From assembly GCA_030729445.1 (NCBI GenBank), contig JANQXJ010000208.1, positions 1 to 14,699 on the forward strand: a stretch of 14,699 nucleotides of DNA, written 5' to 3'. This DNA is from Limnohabitans sp. (GTDB lineage: Bacteria > Pseudomonadota > Gammaproteobacteria > Burkholderiales > Burkholderiaceae_C). The notes under the pieces are model-generated. The model worked only from the letters and a program-made list of their open reading frames with translations, had not been told where the DNA came from and searched no databases. The position numbers and the translations under genes are program-made. Positions 14,564-14,699 of the stretch are shown here, piece after piece (positions within the stretch are counted from its first letter, which is position 1; every line of letters begins with the position of its first letter).

Positions 14564-14699
14564 TCAGTAGCCGCCGCCGTAGCCGCCGCCACCGCCTTCG
14601 CGACCACCTTCACGGCGACCGCCACCGCCGCGGGGACCCGCGCCGTAGGGGCTGCGGAAACCACCGCCGCCGCCTTCACCGCCGCCACCACCGTCACGG
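14564..14699 (-). CDS. Glycine-rich C-terminal tail, probably of an RRM RNA-binding protein (5' end outside window)
   Basis: The last 44 codons of a minus-strand gene are visible, open at the right edge and ending at TGA (14566-14564). The peptide is almost all glycine with arginine and a few aromatic residues: GGGFRSPYGAGPRGGGGRRE, then repeats of GGR/GGY, ending GGGYGGGY. Tails of this kind, especially the FRSPYGxGPRGGGGR block, are typical of small bacterial cold-inducible RNA-binding proteins with one N-terminal RRM domain. That domain would lie outside the window, so the identity is inferred from the tail alone. The frame is supported by the expected residue pattern and by the terminator directly downstream. 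The alternative frame through the same bases is an Ala/Val-rich shadow. Confidence 0.7.
   Translation of the reverse strand, partial: RDGGGGGEGGGGGFRSPYGAGPRGGGGRREGGREGGGGGYGGGY

Noticed and set aside
14476..14697. Ala/Val-rich minus-strand open frame at the right edge
   Set aside because: It is a shifted reading of the glycine codons of the RNA-binding tail and crosses the terminator hairpin.
14566..14699. GCC-rich repeat-like DNA at the right edge, considered as a tandem repeat or repeat array
   Set aside because: The periodicity is that of glycine codons in the partial gene, with no constant repeat unit or spacer.

Overview
The window looks like a piece of a betaproteobacterial chromosome, most likely order Burkholderiales and probably Comamonadaceae-like. 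This rests on the gene order apt - Kef-type antiporter <> kdsD - kdsC - lptC, on a complete Liv-type ABC operon, and on recalled similarity of the proteins. No rRNA or other taxonomic marker is present, so the placement is an inference. No tRNA, CRISPR array, insertion sequence, phage gene or origin was seen.

Left part (1-4026). The window opens inside an AMP-forming acyl-CoA ligase gene (C-terminal 240 residues). Behind it lies about 930 bases with no intact gene. The first part (about 748-1118) is the recognisable wreck of a LivG-type ABC ATPase, with a stop codon and a Lys-to-Asn change inside its Walker A motif and a one-base deletion further on. The rest (1119-1652) holds two open but unidentified coding remnants. 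Two minus-strand genes follow: an MDR-family zinc-free oxidoreductase and, 46 bases downstream of it, an AMI1-like amidase. They probably form one transcript.

Centre (4027-8896). A complete five-gene plus-strand operon encodes a hydrophobic amino acid/organic acid type ABC importer: two ATPases (LivG, LivF), two permeases (LivH, LivM) and a periplasmic binding protein (LivK-like) as the last gene. Gene spacing is very tight, and a strong rho-independent terminator closes the operon. The true start of livG is best read as a TTG with a good ribosome binding site. A ligase, an amidase and an oxidoreductase next door suggest uptake of a small organic acid or amide followed by CoA activation. The actual substrate cannot be read from the sequence.

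Right part (8914-14699). On the minus strand are a cupin related to 2,4'-dihydroxyacetophenone dioxygenase, adenine phosphoribosyltransferase (apt) and a Kef/CPA2 cation:proton antiporter with RCK domains. apt starts 3 bases after the antiporter stop. Divergent from these, kdsD, kdsC and lptC form an overlapping operon for Kdo synthesis and LPS transport. The lptC transcript ends at a terminator about 115 bases downstream, where lptA and lptB would normally follow. At the right edge is the glycine-rich tail of a convergent gene, probably an RRM-type RNA-binding protein.

Overall this is mostly ordinary metabolic and envelope housekeeping content. The decayed stretch 726-1652 is the least explained part. 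I found no convincing new defence, mobile or regulatory system.
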